From: JBMCLJ01 sp048615375
Lineage (GTDB): Bacteria; Patescibacteriota; Dojkabacteria; JAOAGR01
NCBI GenBank assembly: GCA_048615375.1
Contig: JBMCLJ010000023.1
Location: 1-16,297 of the forward strand
Length of the DNA: 16,297 nt
Direction: 5' to 3'
Shown: in pieces, positions 15,481-16,297 of the stretch
Layout of the letters: every line of letters begins with the position of its first letter
Position numbering within the stretch: position 1 is the first letter of the stretch
Made by a program: the position numbers and the translations under genes
Notes under the pieces: model-generated
Told to the model about the DNA's origin: nothing
The model's database searches: none
Seen by the model: only the letters and a program-made list of their open reading frames with translations

Positions 15481-16259
15481 TTACCTACTCTTGCGCTGAT
15501 CCCTCCACGCAAGTAATTTCTCAACGGGTTCAGTATTCCAGGGAGCGTCAATACCGGGAATGATATGAGCTGCACCCGCTTCAACCAGTCCATCAAGATC
15601 ATTCACATCGTTAACTATGACAGTCCGCTCGATTTCTTCAGGATTTCTGCCAACTTCTTTGCACCAGTTGTTGAGAATCTCATTTTTGTGCCGGAAATTT
15701 TCGGCGGGACCGAAGGTATTCAACATATCGGCGTAAGTGGCAACAAGCCGTAACGTTACTTTTTCACCTCCTCCACCTATAAGAATTGGCAGCTTTTCCT
15801 GAACAGGCAGGGGATTTAAGTGAGATAATCGTTCCCTGATAATCGGTAATGCCTCTTCAAGTCGCTTCAGCCTCACACCAGGACTTGCCCCAAAATCATA
15901 CCCGTACTCCTGGTAGTCTTTTTCGAACCATCCCGCGCCTATGCCAAGAATGGCTCTTCCGTGGGTAATATGGTCAAGTGTTCGTGCCATGTCCGCGAGC
16001 AGATTTGGATTCCTATATGAATTGCATGTTACCAGGCAGCCTATTGTAGCGTTTTTTGTAATCGAGCCCATCGCCGCAAGCGTTGTCCATCCTTCAAAAT
16101 GCTTACCATCAGCATCCCCGTATAATGGAAAAAATGATCCCAGTTCCACAAAGTGTCTAGGCCCATCTCATCAAACTTCTTCACCGCACTGAGATATGAA
16201 TCCATATCCGTATGCTGCGGATGGAGCTGTACGCCAACCTTACTATAGAGAAACTCAAT
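15481..16259 (-). pseudogene. Second LLM (F420-type) oxidoreductase, frameshifted and without a normal start codon
   Basis: The long part (stop at 15481, open from 16149) carries LLM motifs: FEGWTTLAAMGSITKNATIG, ARTLDHITHGRAILGIGAGW, EKDYQEYGYDFG and PILIGGGGEKVTLRLVA, given in pieces. Its apparent N-terminus (MELGSFF) is not genuine: in the neighbouring frame the preceding DNA encodes VGVQLHPQHTDMDSYL, KKFDEMGLDTLWNWDHFF, which joins to PLYGDADGKHFEGW at TTTTTTCC (16134-16127). One missing base, or a -1 slip at T-TTT-TTC, restores a protein of about 254 residues. The frame upstream of VGVQ has no ATG, GTG or TTG before a stop at 16277; the codon where Met is expected is AGT (16244-16242). 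The left boundary is therefore uncertain; ATT 16259 is the only near-start. It is the first gene of a two-gene operon with its paralogue. Confidence 0.75.
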
Positions 16260-16297
16260 ACAAACTACTGTAAGCTATAGCATACTAAAACACTGTC

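Noticed and set aside
1..16297. CRISPR array, insertion sequence, prophage or toxin-antitoxin pair
   Set aside because: No repeated spacer pattern, transposase, integrase, phage structural gene or convincing toxin-antitoxin pair was seen.

Overview
The window (about 16.3 kb, moderately AT-rich, standard genetic code, CCA encoded in the tRNA genes) looks like bacterial chromosome. Small single-domain genes, short gaps, mixed strands, lone AAA_14/DUF4143 ATPase, VKOR, M50 protease, TypA and a quinone-type dihydroorotate dehydrogenase with an SCPN active-site motif together suggest a Patescibacteria/CPR-like lineage. That is inference from gene style; no rRNA or ribosomal protein is present to place it.

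Layout. 1-163: 3' part of tRNA-Ile(GAU) and a complete tRNA-Ala(UGC), the pair normally found between 16S and 23S rRNA, but no 23S follows. 164-1090: nearly empty, with one decayed membrane-protein gene. 1091-2944 (-): secreted clan-A-type glycoside hydrolase. 3284-3829 (-): Nudix-family gene broken by an in-frame TAA. 3912-3985: tRNA-Gly(CCC). 4114-5454 (+): DUF4143 ATPase. 5514-5837 (-): small membrane protein with a clear rho-independent terminator. 6009-6617 (-) VKOR and 6671-7885 (+) pyrD are divergent. 8002-10116 (-): PGRP-type amidase with a C-terminal propeller-like region, downstream of a small lipoprotein gene (10362-10736) and an overlapping ORF (10175-10378). 10850-11575 (+): M50 site-2 protease. 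11587-13530 (-): TypA/BipA. 13730-14479 (+): conserved protein I do not recognise. 14492-16297 (-): two tandem luciferase-like (LLM, F420-type) oxidoreductases, each split by a one-base frameshift, the upstream one also lacking a normal start codon.

Themes. Secreted and membrane functions (glycosidase, amidase, lipoprotein, VKOR disulfide formation, S2P) alternate with housekeeping genes (typA, pyrD, tRNAs). Several genes have a TATACT/TACAAT-like -10 box only 6-9 bases before the start codon, suggesting leaderless mRNAs. Five loci carry frameshifts or stops, while long conserved genes (typA, pyrD, the amidase, the DUF4143 ATPase) are intact. Either the accessory genes are decaying or the assembly has indel errors, especially in the last 1.8 kb. 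I did not find a clear new multi-gene system.
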